Counted from the first letter of the stretch, positions 9,161-19,575 are shown. The stretch: DNA of 64,000 nucleotides from an uncultured Poribacteria bacterium (GCA_951812525.1 OX638316.1:3528506-3592505); one strand, 5' to 3'. Notes: a model not told the origin generated them from the letters alone. A program made the numbers and translations.

Positions 9161-11449
9161 ATGAAAAATATGATGCAGAAGATTTTTGTCAGTTTGTTCC
9201 TTCTCAATATAGTGTGGATCGCAGGTGCAGATGAAGCCGCACTCAAGAATCTAGACAGTTCATGGAAGTGGACGAATCGACTCGTCCACGAAACCAGCCC
9301 CTATCTACTCCTCCATGCCCATAATCCCGTAGACTGGTATCCGTGGAGTGATGAAGCGTTAGAACGGGCAAAAAAAGAAAATAAATTAATTTTTCTTTCT
9401 GTCGGTTACTCCACATGCTATTGGTGTCACGTCATGGAGCGGAGAGTCTTCTCAAACCCAGAAATCGCCGAGATGATGAATAAGGACTTCATCAATATCA
9501 AAATTGATCGGGAAGAGCGTCCGGATCTCGACGAAATCTATATGACAGCAACCCAACTCCTAACGCAGCGCGGCGGGTGGCCCAACTCCGTGTTCCTCAC
9601 CCCTGATTTGAAACCGTTTTATGCAGGCACCTATTTCCCACCGACAGACATGCCAGGTAGACCGGGGTTTCCAACCATTCTTGATGCCGTACACGAAGCG
9701 TGGGTCACGCGAGAAGCAGAAGTCATTGAATCCGCCAATCAGATTTCGGATACTATTGAGATGGCAACGAGCAGGGGATTCACAGCACTCACTGCCAAAC
9801 CGCTTAATAGATCTATTATCACTGGCGCATTAGATTACCTCCGAACTGCGTATAGCCACGCCTACGGTGGATTTGGCAATGCCCCAAAATTCCCAAGTCC
9901 TGCCAACCTTGAACTCCTACTAAGTGAGTATGAACGCACTCCGGATGCCGAGGTGTTGAAAATGGTCAAGCATACGTTGGATATGATGGCTTATGGTGGC
10001 ATGTATGACCAGATCGGCGGCGGTTTTCATCGATATTCTGTTGATGCAAAGTGGCTTGTTCCGCACTTTGAGAAGATGCTTTACGACAACGCACAGTTGG
10101 CAAAAGTATATCTCCGCGCCTATCAGCTAACACAAGAACCCCGCTATCAACGTGTTGCTGAAGAAATCTTCGGTTTCGTTTTCCGAGAGATGACAGCACC
10201 AGAGGGTGGATTCTATTCGGCATTGGACGCTGAAACGGATGCCGAAGAGGGAAAGTATTACGTCTGGACTGCCCATGAAATCGAGGGAGTCCTCGGCAAG
10301 AAAGAGGCAAAACCTTTTGGCGATGTTTACGGGGTGCAGAAGGGACCTAATTTTGAAGGGAAAAATGTCCTCTATGTTCCTGAAGGCACAGCTGCAGAAA
10401 ATACCTTGGTGTCAGTAGCATCTGCACGCGAAAAACTCTTAGCGGCACGTGCTAAACGGGAATACCCTTTATTGGATACAAAAATCATCGTCAACTGGAA
10501 CGGTTTGATGATAGACGCGCTCGCTTACGGCTACCAAGTACTCGGCGAGGAACGTTATCTCACTGCAGCGACAAAAGCCACCCATTTTATTCTTGACACC
10601 GTGAGAAAGCCTAATGGGGAATTGTGGCATACCTATACTGCTGGTATTACAAAGCAGGATGCGTATCTTGATGACTATGCCTTTTTTGTGAAAGGTCTGC
10701 TTGGGTTGTATCGGGCGACGGGTGAGGAACAGTGGTTGAAATTAGCCAAGGCACTAACCGATACAATGATTCAACTTTTTTGGGATGACAAAAACGGAGG
10801 TTTCTATTACACACGGGCAGACGCGAAACACCTTATTGTGCGAACCAAAAAACCTTATGACTCCGCTATTCCCTCCGGCAATGCTGTCGCCGTTGAAAAT
10901 CTTGTAGGACTTGGAATGGACTATCAGAATTATGCTGAAAAGACATTGCGAACCTTTGCCGAGTCTATGTCACAGGCGCCCTCGTCCTTTATGTATGCGC
11001 TTTTTGCTCTCAACCAATACTTATTCTTACAAGAAGGGCTAAGCTCCGCTACAGTGCCTTTGGTAACTGCAACCACTCAAGTTAAATCGAAAGAAGACGA
11101 AATATTAAACATAGAACTTCATCTCAAAATCGCCTCAGGTTGGCATATCAACGCCAATCCGGTAGGTCAAGCAAATTTGATTCCGACGACCCTTGCGGTA
11201 GATACAGATACATTTATGGACATTATTGATGTAGCATATCCCAATGGTAGATCTGCGCGTTTTGAGTTTAGCGACGAATCCTTGAACGTTTATGAAGGCA
11301 ATCTCACGATCCCACTGAAGCTAAAGCTGAAACCGAATGCAATACCCAAGACGAACGCCCAAGTCACGCTAAAACTTACCTACCAGCCCTGTAATGAGAC
11401 GGAGTGTTTATTGCCTCGGACTTTAGACATCCCCTTAGACTTACAGTAG
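9161..11449 (+). CDS. Exported DUF255/YyaL-type thioredoxin protein fused to a DsbD-alpha-like domain
   Basis: Protein of 762 aa. The ATG at 9161 is chosen because AGAGGT lies 7 nt upstream and a signal peptide follows at once ([17 protein letters not shown]). Residues about 35-200 are a DUF255 thioredoxin-like domain ([18 protein letters not shown], redox motif CYWC at 86-89). About 210-640 form an alpha/alpha-toroid like N-acylglucosamine 2-epimerases and SSP411/YyaL proteins. The last ~110 residues resemble the N-terminal domain of DsbD ([10 protein letters not shown]) and carry a Cys pair, C744 and C749. Most relatives are cytoplasmic and lack this tail. A periplasmic thiol-redox role is inferred. 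It lies 93 nt after troD. Confidence 0.85.
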   Translation: MKNMMQKIFVSLFLLNIVWIAGADEAALKNLDSSWKWTNRLVHETSPYLLLHAHNPVDWYPWSDEALERAKKENKLIFLSVGYSTCYWCHVMERRVFSNPEIAEMMNKDFINIKIDREERPDLDEIYMTATQLLTQRGGWPNSVFLTPDLKPFYAGTYFPPTDMPGRPGFPTILDAVHEAWVTREAEVIESANQISDTIEMATSRGFTALTAKPLNRSIITGALDYLRTAYSHAYGGFGNAPKFPSPANLELLLSEYERTPDAEVLKMVKHTLDMMAYGGMYDQIGGGFHRYSVDAKWLVPHFEKMLYDNAQLAKVYLRAYQLTQEPRYQRVAEEIFGFVFREMTAPEGGFYSALDAETDAEEGKYYVWTAHEIEGVLGKKEAKPFGDVYGVQKGPNFEGKNVLYVPEGTAAENTLVSVASAREKLLAARAKREYPLLDTKIIVNWNGLMIDALAYGYQVLGEERYLTAATKATHFILDTVRKPNGELWHTYTAGITKQDAYLDDYAFFVKGLLGLYRATGEEQWLKLAKALTDTMIQLFWDDKNGGFYYTRADAKHLIVRTKKPYDSAIPSGNAVAVENLVGLGMDYQNYAEKTLRTFAESMSQAPSSFMYALFALNQYLFLQEGLSSATVPLVTATTQVKSKEDEILNIELHLKIASGWHINANPVGQANLIPTTLAVDTDTFMDIIDVAYPNGRSARFEFSDESLNVYEGNLTIPLKLKLKPNAIPKTNAQVTLKLTYQPCNETECLLPRTLDIPLDLQ

Positions 11450-11517
11450 TTTTCACACTATAACTGGACAGATTCCCACAATAGGTGTGCTTTCCAAACG
11501 CGCACTTCGCAATTTAT

Positions 11518-11546
11518 TTGACAAGTGTGCTCTTATCTGATATACT
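11518..11546 (+). promoter_or_regulatory. Sigma70-type promoter of the LamG gene
   Basis: Perfect TTGACA (11518-11523), 17-bp spacer, then TATACT (11541-11546), about 70 nt before the LamG-protein ATG. This is the best consensus promoter in the window and suggests strong, independent expression of the next gene. Confidence 0.8.
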
Positions 11547-11617
11547 AAAAATTACACTAATTTTCACAACCCTGTCCAAATCATTAATACGATCCCCAAC
11601 CTTAGAAGGAGACGTAA

Positions 11618-12448
11618 ATGAAAACTGTTATTTCGATCTGCGCCACCATATTTTTTCTATCTATGGCGTGCGTGGTTGCATTTGCCAATGTTGTTCCAGA
11701 TCCAGTACTCTATCTCAATGCCGCTGACAACCCTGCCCATCCAGACGCTTGGGAAAACCTCGGCACCGCTGGTGGAGAATTACCTGCTGCTGACAAGGCA
11801 CCAGAACTTGAAGAAGGGGAAATTAAAATTCCTGCACTCGGTATCAGTCAACCGGGCGTGACGTATTACACAACTAAGGATTCCCATCAAACCTTTGGCG
11901 GTCCGCCAGCGAAAAATCCCGAGTTGTTCTTTGAAGATTGGACATTGGAATTCCTCTGTAGACGCAATGGTGCTTTCTTTCTTGAAGAACATCACTTCGC
12001 CGGTTTCCAGAACAGTCCGAGAGAAGGTAAGCAGGGGATTCGGCTTTGGATAGTCGGTGCTCAGAATCTGGACATCTCTATCCATGCCGACGGTGGTAAG
12101 CAAGGCGTTCAACCCCTTAATCTCGTTCTTAACGAAGGTGAATGGACTTGGATAGCTGTTGTCGGTACCAGCGGTAAGTCGATTGTAGCTTATCAAGACG
12201 GTAAAGAGGTCAGCAAACAAGCCGGTTTTGAGTTCGACAAAAAATTACCAATAAATGACATCTCAATCGGTGCAAACTCTTTTGATGAACGCCGTCGGAC
12301 ATTTAACGGTTCAATCGCTATCGTCCGGGCTTATGATAAAGCACTGAGCGAGGCGGAGATAAACCAAAATATTGATGGCACATTTGCTGTGGATCCGGCA
12401 GATAAGCTTTCAACAACTTGGGCGACAGTAAAAAACGGCTATAAGTAG
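11618..12448 (+). CDS. Secreted LamG/concanavalin A-like protein
   Basis: Protein of 276 aa with a signal peptide (cleavage near VVAFA-NVV) and one jelly-roll LamG/ConA-like domain at about 30-255. Typical strands are visible: DWTLEFLCRR, GEWTWIAVVG, VAYQDGKEV and FNGSIAIVRAYDKALSEAEI. Such domains bind carbohydrate or protein at the cell surface. AGAAGGAGA lies just before the ATG and a strong promoter is at 11518. The C-terminal end (ADKLSTTWATVK) resembles the end of the other LamG protein at 25235, which suggests a shared tail signal. Ligand unknown. Confidence 0.85.
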   Translation: MKTVISICATIFFLSMACVVAFANVVPDPVLYLNAADNPAHPDAWENLGTAGGELPAADKAPELEEGEIKIPALGISQPGVTYYTTKDSHQTFGGPPAKNPELFFEDWTLEFLCRRNGAFFLEEHHFAGFQNSPREGKQGIRLWIVGAQNLDISIHADGGKQGVQPLNLVLNEGEWTWIAVVGTSGKSIVAYQDGKEVSKQAGFEFDKKLPINDISIGANSFDERRRTFNGSIAIVRAYDKALSEAEINQNIDGTFAVDPADKLSTTWATVKNGYK

Positions 12449-12494
12449 TAAAATACACCTGAAAGCCATACGCCTCAATTGAACCTTCCCAGTA

Positions 12495-12516
12495 GGTGCG
12501 GTTCTCAAACCGCACC
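12495..12516. repeat. Dispersed AACCGCACC palindrome
   Basis: GGTGCGGTT-CTCA-AACCGCACC is a perfect 9-bp stem with a 4-base loop. It is one member of a family seen at about 17070, 21810-21840, 22054 and 46371-46458. It sits between two convergent genes (LamG and the ABC permease) and could act as a bidirectional terminator, though it has no U-tract. The rest of the 233-bp gap shows no gene. Confidence 0.75.
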
Positions 12517-12681
12517 GTAACCACCTTTCCATATTGACTCTCACCGGAATAGAAATGTCCAAACCTCATCATATTTCTACATTTCCACACCTTGTGCTGG
12601 ATGATCGCATCATTGAAGAGGTTGGTCAGGGCTAAACTTACCCTTGGCGAAATCACCAAACACCGCCAGAACCCGCTAGCC

Positions 12682-14055
12682 TCACAAATCATAGCGCGTG
12701 AAAGCCAGAAACGCTCCCATAAAGAAAACCAAGTTGAATAGAAACAGCAACAGGATATCCAAACTCGCTTCGGTAAACGAGGTGGAAAAATTAGAAGGAT
12801 TGTCGTCAAACTTTGGAATCTTATTAAAGCGCATTTGAATCTCCACCAATTGCCCCTTTTCCTCATTTTCAAGAAAGACATTGGGATTGAACGGATATTC
12901 TTCATAGGTAAACTGTAGGAGGCTGCGCCGATATTCTATAGCCTTCTTGAAAAACCGTTCGTAATGTTTTATCCCAGTTCCGATCAACGACTCACAACCA
13001 ATTTGATAGATTGCCGTTGGGGATATACGAGATATATTCTGGGCAAGTTTCACTTGATAGAGTTGTTGATTGCGGTATTCATTGTAAATTGCTTGCTTGG
13101 CATCACCTATTTTAGCAGAACGGGTCAGTGGCTCCCCTGGCGACCAGCGGGCACTAAATTTACCCTCTCCATATCGCTTACGGATCTCGTGTGTCGTATC
13201 ATCTGCCTGTCTGGCTATCGTTTGCTCATCCGGGAGTTCGGTCAATCTGCTTGCCAGCAATCCGCCTGTTCTTGGGATAAACACCGCGAAACACACCCAA
13301 ACCAAAAGGAGTAGGACAAGGCTGACCGATGAGGTTCTTGTTAGGCAGGAAATGAACAGCCCAAGTGTCGCGAAAACAGAAATATAGAGGACTGAAAACA
13401 GGACGACACCTCCAATCTGTAGCCAATAGGTTGGTTCATAAGGCAGAATACCGAAAAGTGAGATGATGAGAATATTCATGCCAATCCCGATTATCAAAGG
13501 AATCGTGAGACTGATAATTGTGCCGATGTATTTCCCTAAAAGTAAGGTTGCGCGAGGCAGCGAATTGGAAAGACACAGGCGGAGCGTGCCTGTTTCCGTC
13601 TCACCTGAGATGCTGTCATAGGTCATAGCAAACGCTGCAAAACTCAGAATAATGCCGATGGTAAACACCCAATCCAATGCGTCAAATCTCTGGAGTGTGT
13701 AGTTTCTCCGAAGTATCGTTTGCGGACCAACGAGTTCAAACGCATCCACGCCAAAGGCATTAGGCAGGTCTTTCTCATGTCCTTCAGCAATAAATCCCAA
13801 TGGACTTGGCGAACGATATATCATCAGGTTTGGTCTGAAACTAATCAACCTGTGTAAGCCTCTCTCCGCCTTATTTTTCAGAAGATTTAGGTTTTCGTTA
13901 GTGTTTTCACGGTAATCTGCCACCTGTTGTCGGTAATCGTGGATGTACAGCACGCTTCCCGTTAGCATTAAGACAATTACCAGCACCAAGGTCAGGACGA
14001 AACGTAGGCTCTGTAGATGGTCTAAAAGTTCTCTCCAGATAATTTCGCGTAGCAT
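12682..14055 (-). CDS. ABC-2 type membrane permease (second of pair)
   Basis: Protein of 457 aa. N-terminal TM segment (about 17-37), a large extracytoplasmic loop, a cluster of about five TM segments (130-275), a second loop and a final TM (about 430-450). AMTYDSISGETETGTLRL is the conserved ABC-2/GldF-NosY-like region. It is a paralogue of the upstream gene (14060-15598), 4 nt away, so the two probably form a heterodimer. No ATPase gene accompanies the pair, so it must be supplied in trans. Substrate unknown. Confidence 0.82.
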   Translation of the reverse strand: MLREIIWRELLDHLQSLRFVLTLVLVIVLMLTGSVLYIHDYRQQVADYRENTNENLNLLKNKAERGLHRLISFRPNLMIYRSPSPLGFIAEGHEKDLPNAFGVDAFELVGPQTILRRNYTLQRFDALDWVFTIGIILSFAAFAMTYDSISGETETGTLRLCLSNSLPRATLLLGKYIGTIISLTIPLIIGIGMNILIISLFGILPYEPTYWLQIGGVVLFSVLYISVFATLGLFISCLTRTSSVSLVLLLLVWVCFAVFIPRTGGLLASRLTELPDEQTIARQADDTTHEIRKRYGEGKFSARWSPGEPLTRSAKIGDAKQAIYNEYRNQQLYQVKLAQNISRISPTAIYQIGCESLIGTGIKHYERFFKKAIEYRRSLLQFTYEEYPFNPNVFLENEEKGQLVEIQMRFNKIPKFDDNPSNFSTSFTEASLDILLLFLFNLVFFMGAFLAFTRYDL

Positions 14056-14059
14056 CTTC

Positions 14060-15598
14060 TCACCTCACCTCGCTTTTTAAGAACATCGCCCCAGTGCTCA
14101 GAAACAGCAGAATGTTCAAAAAAAATAAGAGGACCAAATCCGGGAACGCGCCGCCGAGTGCAACATTTCCCCACGCAGAACCAACGGTAAAGACAGGCAT
14201 GCTACTTAAGTCCAGCGGTTCCACATCATCCCAACTTTTCGGTATGATATTTGCTAAAAACGTCTTTTCCTCTGACTGCATGAATCCAGCCTGTGAAGGC
14301 ATATCGTTGATATTGACCGGCGCGAACCAACTGATACTTGAGAAAGCTTCTTGTTCCTGCATGTATGCCATCACTGCTTTTCGGTAATCCTGTGTTTGAT
14401 GGATAAATCGTTCATGCCGTCTCAAGTCCGTGCCAGACAGACCCGCAGAGATATTGTAGTAAACCCATGCCGGAGAAAGTCTGGACAGATTTTCAGCCAA
14501 ACCAGTCTGTCTTTTCAGCGAACGGTAGTATCCCTGATAGAGATTTCCTATCTGCTCTGCGTATTCAATGCGGTGTGGAATGTAAAATTGAGCACCATCG
14601 AGATACCAGAGCATGGCTTCTTTGGATGCTGTTAGCACCTGGAACGCAAATGGCTGATTGCCACTAATCACACTATACCCGCCTGCAAAGTATGAATTAC
14701 TTCGATGTCTTGCGCCATAATCTCTGATTTTTTCCCTAAACCTGGTCGTGATTGCTGCTGTCTCTGTGTTAACCACGGCTTTGGAGGGTATCGGTCGAAC
14801 CTGCTTTGCGATATACACCGCCCCGTTTGGAATGATGAACACAAGCACAATCCATAGGAATAGCAACCAGACAAGGGCTCTTGCCGACCTATGGGTGATT
14901 GCTGAAACCAGCATTGATACCAGGAAAAAGACGGAAAGATATAACGCCAAAGCCGCAAACAGCAGAACGAACCTGCTCCATTCAGTGATGTGAAATTCTA
15001 TCGCTGGATTTACGTATATTAATATAGCCGCTGCTATCCAGCCGATCGCAAGTGGCACCAAGAGACTTACCATCCCGCCGAGGTATTTCCCAATCAGGAT
15101 ATGGTATTTCGACACAGGGTTTGACGACACAAGTGCCAGTGTTCCGTTTTCACGCTCACCGCTGATGACATCGTAAGCGATTGAAATCACAAACAGGCTG
15201 AACGCGATCTGCGCCATGAGCACGGCATCAACAGCGGAAAATACGTTCAGAAGCGGATTGCCGCCGCCCACTGTTTTCGCCTCTGTGGGGACATCTTCGT
15301 ATGAAACAGTTACAGCACTCCCGAGCTGACGCTCTATCCCTAAGCAAATAACGCTTAACGGTTCAGGCGGTTTTGTCACGTCCACCTTCAGTTGTGAATA
15401 AACCTTCACTTCCTCAAGGGCGTTCCGGTGTTTGATTTCTGCTGCATTGTGGATGCTGAGTCTTTTCTCATAATCTTCTGTCAGTACATAAGTGCTGGCG
15501 ACGAAAAGCGCAAGGCAGACGATTAGTCCTATCAGTAGGCGGAGGGAGAAGATATTCTCTGTGAATTCTCTTCTGGCAATTACCCAAATGAAATACAT
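14060..15598 (-). CDS. ABC-2 type membrane permease (first of pair)
   Basis: Protein of 512 aa with the same layout as its downstream neighbour. It has an N-terminal TM (RLLIGLIVCLALFVAS), an external loop, a TM cluster around AYDVISGERENGTLALVSSNPVSKY, a second external domain of about 190 residues, and a C-terminal TM. This resembles DUF3526-type ABC-2 permeases found next to an ATPase and auxiliary proteins. Here the 220 bp upstream hold no ATPase and the next gene is an unrelated aminotransferase. Export or membrane-remodelling function is inferred from the fold only. Confidence 0.82.
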   Translation of the reverse strand: MYFIWVIARREFTENIFSLRLLIGLIVCLALFVASTYVLTEDYEKRLSIHNAAEIKHRNALEEVKVYSQLKVDVTKPPEPLSVICLGIERQLGSAVTVSYEDVPTEAKTVGGGNPLLNVFSAVDAVLMAQIAFSLFVISIAYDVISGERENGTLALVSSNPVSKYHILIGKYLGGMVSLLVPLAIGWIAAAILIYVNPAIEFHITEWSRFVLLFAALALYLSVFFLVSMLVSAITHRSARALVWLLFLWIVLVFIIPNGAVYIAKQVRPIPSKAVVNTETAAITTRFREKIRDYGARHRSNSYFAGGYSVISGNQPFAFQVLTASKEAMLWYLDGAQFYIPHRIEYAEQIGNLYQGYYRSLKRQTGLAENLSRLSPAWVYYNISAGLSGTDLRRHERFIHQTQDYRKAVMAYMQEQEAFSSISWFAPVNINDMPSQAGFMQSEEKTFLANIIPKSWDDVEPLDLSSMPVFTVGSAWGNVALGGAFPDLVLLFFLNILLFLSTGAMFLKSEVR

Positions 15599-15819
15599 CT
15601 TAATGCCTCTATTCGGTATTATGAAAGGCGGGCAGTTAAGATAACTTTGCGGATATTACTATGGTAGATATTGGAATTAATTGGACCTTCTTAAAGAGTG
15701 TGAATGCCACTAATGAGCATTCACAGTGGCACAAACTAACAGTTTATGCTACAAAGATGTCCGTTTATTTGAAGGAAGGTATTTCTTACCGACAAATGAA
15801 AGCTGATAACTGAAAACTG

Positions 15820-17010
15820 CTACAGTTCATTAACGTGCGTCCGAATCTTCTGGAACGCATCTAAAATAGCCTGCATGTCATCTGGACCGCCCAAAAACAT
15901 GGAATGTGTGAAACTACAGACCTCTTCCCGATAGACCCGTTCTGCATTCGGACAATTAAGCGTACTGTAGTCGATCGCCTGTTCTCCGAGGTATTTACGC
16001 GGTAGACCGAGTTTTTCAAACAATTCAGGGTTACCAAACGGACCTTCGTTATAGATCGGTTCGCCGTGGGCACCGACACCACCAGAGACCCCTTCTGCCC
16101 GAAGTGCCTCTAAAAATCGATCGCGTGAAATACCTCCGAACTCCTCAGATACAAACCGGAAATCCCAATAGTAGAAACACCAGCGCGTGACCCGTTCGTC
16201 GCGTGGAATTGGATGAAGTCCTTTGATCGCTTCCATACCTTTGGCAAGGTAGGCTATGTTTCGTTCACGGGTCTCTATCTGTTCCTCAAACCGTTCCAGT
16301 TGGCTCAACAAGAGCGTCGCTTGAAAGTTTGTCATCCGCATATTCAACTGTGCGAACTGTCCAGCACTTTCTGCGAGTGCTTCGTCGTTTGTCAATACCA
16401 TCCCGCCTTCTCCGCAGGTGAGCGTTTTTCCCATCTGAAAGCTGAATGCACCGAGGTGTCCGATTGAGCCGAGTCCTTTTCCGCGCCACTGTGAACCGTG
16501 TGCGTGCGCGCAATCCTCAATCACCTTGAGTTTGTGCCTATCGGCAATCTCCATAATCGTGTCCATATCCGCAGGATAGCCACCGTTATGGACAGGGATA
16601 ATCGCTCGTGTTCTCGGTGTAATCGCTTTCTCAATAGCATCAGGCGCGATATTGTAGGTGAGCGGATCAATGTCAACAATCACCGGCACGGCATTGACAC
16701 AGACAGCCGATGTCCCTGTTGCCACAAATGTGAGTGCTGGCACAATAACTTCATCGCCTGCAGTGACCCCAGCAGCCTTTAGTGCACACTGTAACGCCAC
16801 AGTGCCATTTGCGAGTGGAATACCGTATTTGGCATCCTGAAACGCCGCGAACTTCTCACCGGCTTCATCGACTTTCTCGCGACGGTTCCACGCCCCGCTC
16901 CGTAAAGTTTCTAAAAGTGCGCTCTCTTCGGTTTCATCAAAAATCGGCCAGTTTTTCCCCAAATTACTCTTAACAACAGGTTCACCACCGTTGATTGCCA
17001 ATGCTGCCAT
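15820..17010 (-). CDS. DegT/DnrJ/EryC1/StrS-family aminotransferase
   Basis: PLP-dependent sugar aminotransferase or dehydratase, 396 aa. The lysine expected to bind PLP is K195 (SFQMGKTLTCGEGG) and the cofactor-ring Asp is in VIEDCAHAHGS. The family normally aminates keto-sugar nucleotides. After GEGGMVLTND the chain goes within about 20 residues to LNMRMTNFQATLL, whereas relatives usually carry some 20-25 more residues there. This looks like a shortened active-site loop. No sugar-nucleotide genes are adjacent; relatives in catabolic clusters often have unknown substrates. Confidence 0.85.
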   Translation of the reverse strand: MAALAINGGEPVVKSNLGKNWPIFDETEESALLETLRSGAWNRREKVDEAGEKFAAFQDAKYGIPLANGTVALQCALKAAGVTAGDEVIVPALTFVATGTSAVCVNAVPVIVDIDPLTYNIAPDAIEKAITPRTRAIIPVHNGGYPADMDTIMEIADRHKLKVIEDCAHAHGSQWRGKGLGSIGHLGAFSFQMGKTLTCGEGGMVLTNDEALAESAGQFAQLNMRMTNFQATLLLSQLERFEEQIETRERNIAYLAKGMEAIKGLHPIPRDERVTRWCFYYWDFRFVSEEFGGISRDRFLEALRAEGVSGGVGAHGEPIYNEGPFGNPELFEKLGLPRKYLGEQAIDYSTLNCPNAERVYREEVCSFTHSMFLGGPDDMQAILDAFQKIRTHVNEL

Positions 17011-17255
17011 GTTTCTTTCCCCCGTTTATGCTTTGTCCACCTTCAATTTCTAAGTGCGCTTTGTAACCGCACCTACGGAAACACCACTGCTACCTATAAT
17101 TTCAGAGATGAAATACACCATGCTTTAGTATTATTGATAGTGATGATTTTAGCAGCTCACACTACTTTTGTCAATTTGGTAGAGATGAGTTCCGACTTGT
17201 AGATTTAATCGGAATCCGCTATAGTAATCTCAAAAACCTGACACACATGTAATTT

Positions 17256-18167
17256 ATGGAATCACCGAATCAAACCCTCACCGCAATTGAAGGCATTAAG
17301 GTAGGACACGCAACCGATTCAACTGCCCAAACAGGCTGTACCGTCATCCTTTGTCCGGCAGGCGCAACGGCAGGCGTTGATGTGCGTGGTGCAGCACCTG
17401 GCACACGTGAAACAGATGCGATCCGTTCCGGACGCTTAGTTCAAAAAGCGCACGGAGTGCTACTCACGGGCGGAAGTGCCTTCGGATTAGATGCTGCAGG
17501 TGGGGTCGTTGAATACCTTGAAGCACAGAACGTCGGCTTTCCCGCAGGTCCCGTGCGCGTTCCAATCGTTCCAGCAGCAGTTATTTTCGATCTAGGAGTT
17601 GGTGATGCAAAAGTTCGTCCCGATCGGGAAATGGGCTATCAGGCGTGTCTGAACGCTACTGATGAACCGGTCGCGATGGGTGCTGTTGGTGCAGGCACAG
17701 GGGCAACCGTCGGCAAAGCACCTAGTGTTGCATCTTCTCCCGGAGGTGTCGGTTCGGCGTGTATTCGTCTCGATTCCGGTCTGATTGTCGCTGCAATTGT
17801 CGTTGTCAATGCATTAGGAAACGTTGTGCATCCAGAGAGGGGTGAGATTGTCGCAGGTGGGAAGGAAAACGGTAGTTTCGTGGACATCACGGAACGACTT
17901 TTAGATGCCGATATAGTTCACGGAACAAACACAACGATCGGTGTTGTGGCAACAAACGCCACACTCATCTCCGCAGAAGTAAATCGGGTTGCAGAGATGG
18001 CACACGACGGGATGGCGCGTGCGATTCGTCCAGCACATACGATGTTCGATGGCGATACCCTTTTTGCCCTCGCTACAGGAGCATATACTGGAAGCAGTGT
18101 AAACACTGTTGGCATTCTCGCTGCTGAAGTCGTCGCGGGAGCAATCGTTAGCGCAGTTACCGCCTAA
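17256..18167 (+). CDS. P1/DmpA-NylC family N-terminal-nucleophile hydrolase (peptidase S58)
   Basis: Protein of 303 aa matching the DmpA/NylC family, which self-cleaves to expose a nucleophile and hydrolyses amide bonds (aminopeptidase, beta-peptidyl or oligo-amide hydrolase). Conserved glycine-rich blocks are visible (VLLTGGSAFGLDAAGGVVEYLE, VGAGTGATVGK). The likely autocleavage point is N225/T226 in HGTNTTIGVVATNA, the NylC-like Asn/Thr type. Its 3' end overlaps the convergent phosphodiesterase gene by 4 bp. The ATG has only a weak ribosome binding site. Confidence 0.87.
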   Translation: MESPNQTLTAIEGIKVGHATDSTAQTGCTVILCPAGATAGVDVRGAAPGTRETDAIRSGRLVQKAHGVLLTGGSAFGLDAAGGVVEYLEAQNVGFPAGPVRVPIVPAAVIFDLGVGDAKVRPDREMGYQACLNATDEPVAMGAVGAGTGATVGKAPSVASSPGGVGSACIRLDSGLIVAAIVVVNALGNVVHPERGEIVAGGKENGSFVDITERLLDADIVHGTNTTIGVVATNATLISAEVNRVAEMAHDGMARAIRPAHTMFDGDTLFALATGAYTGSSVNTVGILAAEVVAGAIVSAVTA

Positions 18168-19537
18168 ATCGGTTTCCCTCGCATCGTTTCTGGAATGTTG
18201 ATACCGAATTCATCTAGCACTGTCGGGGCAATGTCGTACAAACTCTTGGGAGCAACCTGCCCACCTGTCTGTTTCCCATTTTTCATGATAAACATGCCCA
18301 TCTCTGCGTGGTTGCAATCGTCGGGACCTGTGTCATTCTCGTAGGTGTAGATGCTGTTATATCCCACGCTGCCGACCGAACGCCAAAAGAGATCGCCAAA
18401 GTAGACGATGAGATCCGGCGGAATGTTTCGGCATTCCCGATAAGTCTCTTCGGGTTTGAAGACCCGTGTGTTGATGTTATGTCCTTCTTCGTCTACAATC
18501 GCTTCGAGTTTCGTTTTCAATTCATCGCGGATACTTTCGTAATCTTGCGTACTGACGATCCCTTGCGGTTCTCTACCCTCAACATTTATAAAGATGCGAG
18601 CGTAATATCCGCCTTCTCCCCACGCCTTCGTTTTTTTCCAGTCCACTAAATCCGCTGTCCATCGTGTAATACCTTGCGGTTCGGTTTTAAGCGTCAGATA
18701 CCCATATTGGCGAAGCCATTCGTTGACGCAGATACCACCGTCCATCCGTTTTGCGCCGTGGTCTGAAACGACCAGTATAGTCGTGTCGTCGTCAACGCAT
18801 GCTAACGTATTTCCGAGTTCTGTGTCGAGTGTGCGATAGTAATTCCGCATCGTTTCTGAGAACGGTGAATTCGGGTCATGCGCACGATGTGTTTCATCCC
18901 AGAACCGCCAAAATGCGTGGTGGAGCCGATCCGATCCCATTTCAACCATTGTAAAGAAGTCCCAATCCTTTGTCTCCAGCAGATAGCGTGCGAGTTTGAA
19001 ACGTTCGGTGGTCATCTTGAGAAGCTGTTGCTCCAGTTCGGCGCGACGATCTGTCCGGAAGTTTGGAATATCAATCATGTAATCGCTGGCGGCTTGATCG
19101 ATTTCACGCGTGAGCCGTCTTGGAAAGGTCCATTGGGAAGTGCGATTGGGTGTGAGGAAACTGGTGACCATCCAACCCGGAAACGGCTTGGCAGGATAAG
19201 TGAGGGGTACACCCAAAACGACAGATTTCTTTTTTTCTTTTCCTAATAGATCCCAGAGGGCAGGCACCTTCACAACGTGTGAATTGGCAATTGTCATCGC
19301 ATCGTAGGAGTAATCTTTTCGATTACGAAAACCGTAGACACCGAGTTCACCGGGATCGCGGCTGGTCATCATACACATCCATGCAGGCACGGTGATAGGC
19401 GGAATCGTACTTTCCAATTCACCGTAAATACCTTCTTCCATCAAACGACGTGTATTGGGCATATCGTCTGTGAATGCCTCAAAGACGAGTTCCGGCGCAG
19501 CACAATCCCAACCGATAATGAGGACGCGTTTTCTCAT
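18164..19537 (-). CDS. Alkaline-phosphatase-superfamily phosphodiesterase
   Basis: Protein of 457 aa related to type I phosphodiesterases/nucleotide pyrophosphatases. Metal ligand D11 (IIGWDCAAP), putative nucleophile T49 (PPITVPAWMCMMTS) and the second metal site VVSDHGAKRMDGG are visible. No signal peptide is present, so it is probably cytoplasmic. It may remove phosphate or a phosphodiester from a sugar or nucleotide substrate. It lies head-to-tail with the PhyH and sulfatase genes, all on the minus strand, but with gaps of about 40 nt. Exact substrate unknown. Confidence 0.84.
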   Translation of the reverse strand: MRKRVLIIGWDCAAPELVFEAFTDDMPNTRRLMEEGIYGELESTIPPITVPAWMCMMTSRDPGELGVYGFRNRKDYSYDAMTIANSHVVKVPALWDLLGKEKKKSVVLGVPLTYPAKPFPGWMVTSFLTPNRTSQWTFPRRLTREIDQAASDYMIDIPNFRTDRRAELEQQLLKMTTERFKLARYLLETKDWDFFTMVEMGSDRLHHAFWRFWDETHRAHDPNSPFSETMRNYYRTLDTELGNTLACVDDDTTILVVSDHGAKRMDGGICVNEWLRQYGYLTLKTEPQGITRWTADLVDWKKTKAWGEGGYYARIFINVEGREPQGIVSTQDYESIRDELKTKLEAIVDEEGHNINTRVFKPEETYRECRNIPPDLIVYFGDLFWRSVGSVGYNSIYTYENDTGPDDCNHAEMGMFIMKNGKQTGGQVAPKSLYDIAPTVLDEFGINIPETMRGKPI

Positions 19538-19575
19538 ATTTTTAACTATAAAATCTGGTCACCGTTCATTTTAAA

